Shown piece by piece: positions 63,760-64,000 of a stretch of DNA of 64,000 bases (position 1 is its first letter; each line of letters starts with the position of its first letter). The position numbers were made by a program, and so were the translations under genes. Where the stretch lies: the NCBI GenBank assembly GCA_947166385.1, contig CAMVEB010000009.1, forward strand, positions 62,001 through 126,000. Reading direction: 5' to 3'. The notes below the pieces were generated by a model. That model did not search any database, was not told the DNA's origin, and saw nothing but the letters and a program-made list of their open reading frames with translations. Source of the stretch: an uncultured Clostridia bacterium. GTDB taxonomy: Bacteria; Bacillota; Clostridia; Christensenellales; Aristaeellaceae.

Positions 63760-64000
63760 ATGATTTGCGTATACATTGCTTTATTGTTAGTTAGTATTAT
63801 TGGAGTAAAATTCTTTTTGAAAGGATTCAACAGTGAATACATTTCATGTAATTTAACCCTTTCAATCAAGGGGATATTTGTGATCCTGGTTTTTTGCAGA
63901 CATTATATACAGTATGTTACTTTTGAAGATAATCTACTCGATAGGCTCTTCATTTATGTGGATAACTTGTTGGGCCAGTTAATCGTAGTTATGTTCTTGT
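63760..64000 (+). CDS. acyltransferase-like membrane protein, 5' part
   Basis: An open frame of 80 codons running off the window and absent from the ORF track. ATG 63760 has AGAGGTGA about 9 nt upstream. The sequence begins with a hydrophobic segment ('IALLLVSIIGVKFFLKGF') and continues 'LSIKGIFVILVFCRHYIQYV', resembling the KGI..VF.H pattern of acyltransferase-3 proteins. It is AT-rich compared with its neighbours. Only the N-terminus is visible. Confidence 0.6.
   Translation, partial: MICVYIALLLVSIIGVKFFLKGFNSEYISCNLTLSIKGIFVILVFCRHYIQYVTFEDNLLDRLFIYVDNLLGQLIVVMFL

Overview
The window looks like chromosome from a gut or rumen Firmicute of class Clostridia. The evidence is strong GGAGG ribosome binding sites, TTG/GTG/ATG starts, TTGACA/TATAAT promoters, a class C sortase with an LPXTG substrate, Gram-positive lipoprotein signals, and a CDP-glycerol glycerophosphotransferase-family enzyme. 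The genus cannot be fixed from this sequence alone. No rRNA, tRNA or CRISPR array was seen.

Layout. (1) 1-6.6 kb: the end of a xanthine phosphoribosyltransferase gene, a BMP-family nucleoside-type ABC transporter (binding protein, double ATPase, two permeases), a DegV protein and a small peptidoglycan-binding membrane protein. Together they suggest purine or nucleoside salvage. (2) 6.65-12.6 kb: an O-antigen-ligase-like membrane protein on the minus strand, divergent from a complete CUT1 sugar ABC operon whose binding lipoprotein has an extra C-terminal membrane segment. (3) 12.6-27.6 kb: a coiled-coil lipoprotein with exact 58-residue repeats, a class C sortase, and two tandem paralogous surface proteins. 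The first surface protein is cut short by in-frame stops. The second is a giant LPATG adhesin of about 3,300 residues, split into two ORFs by a -1 shift at an A8 run. (4) 27.6-36.9 kb: two separate hipBA-like regulator/kinase pairs on the minus strand, each with a perfect palindrome upstream, among unrelated enzymes (GH26, L-asparaginase, LUD protein, rhomboid protease, VOC protein, phosphodiesterase, NUDIX). Duplicated promoters and gene fragments in this stretch record local recombination. (5) 37.0-60.6 kb: an exopolysaccharide or capsule locus. It has an initiating sugar transferase on the minus strand, then a plus-strand series with glycosyltransferases, a radical SAM protein, acyltransferase, ATP-grasp enzyme, Wzy-like polymerase, two chain-length proteins (one fused to a degenerate GGDEF domain), a Wzx-like flippase, a decayed nucleotide-sugar dehydrogenase and epimerase pair, and a CDP-glycerol-type transferase. 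(6) 60.6-64 kb: a strong terminator, a tnpV fragment cut by a complete IS1634-like element, an msrA pseudogene and the start of an acyltransferase-like gene.

The same IS family left a 340-bp remnant at 38.7-39.05 kb in the opposite orientation. The plus-strand polysaccharide genes therefore lie between two inverted IS left ends, which suggests the cassette was acquired or rearranged through IS activity. The observations most worth follow-up are the split giant adhesin, the chain-length/GGDEF fusion, the promoter-like repeat found three times (twice in front of intact genes, once in front of the msrA wreck), and the operator-like palindromes.
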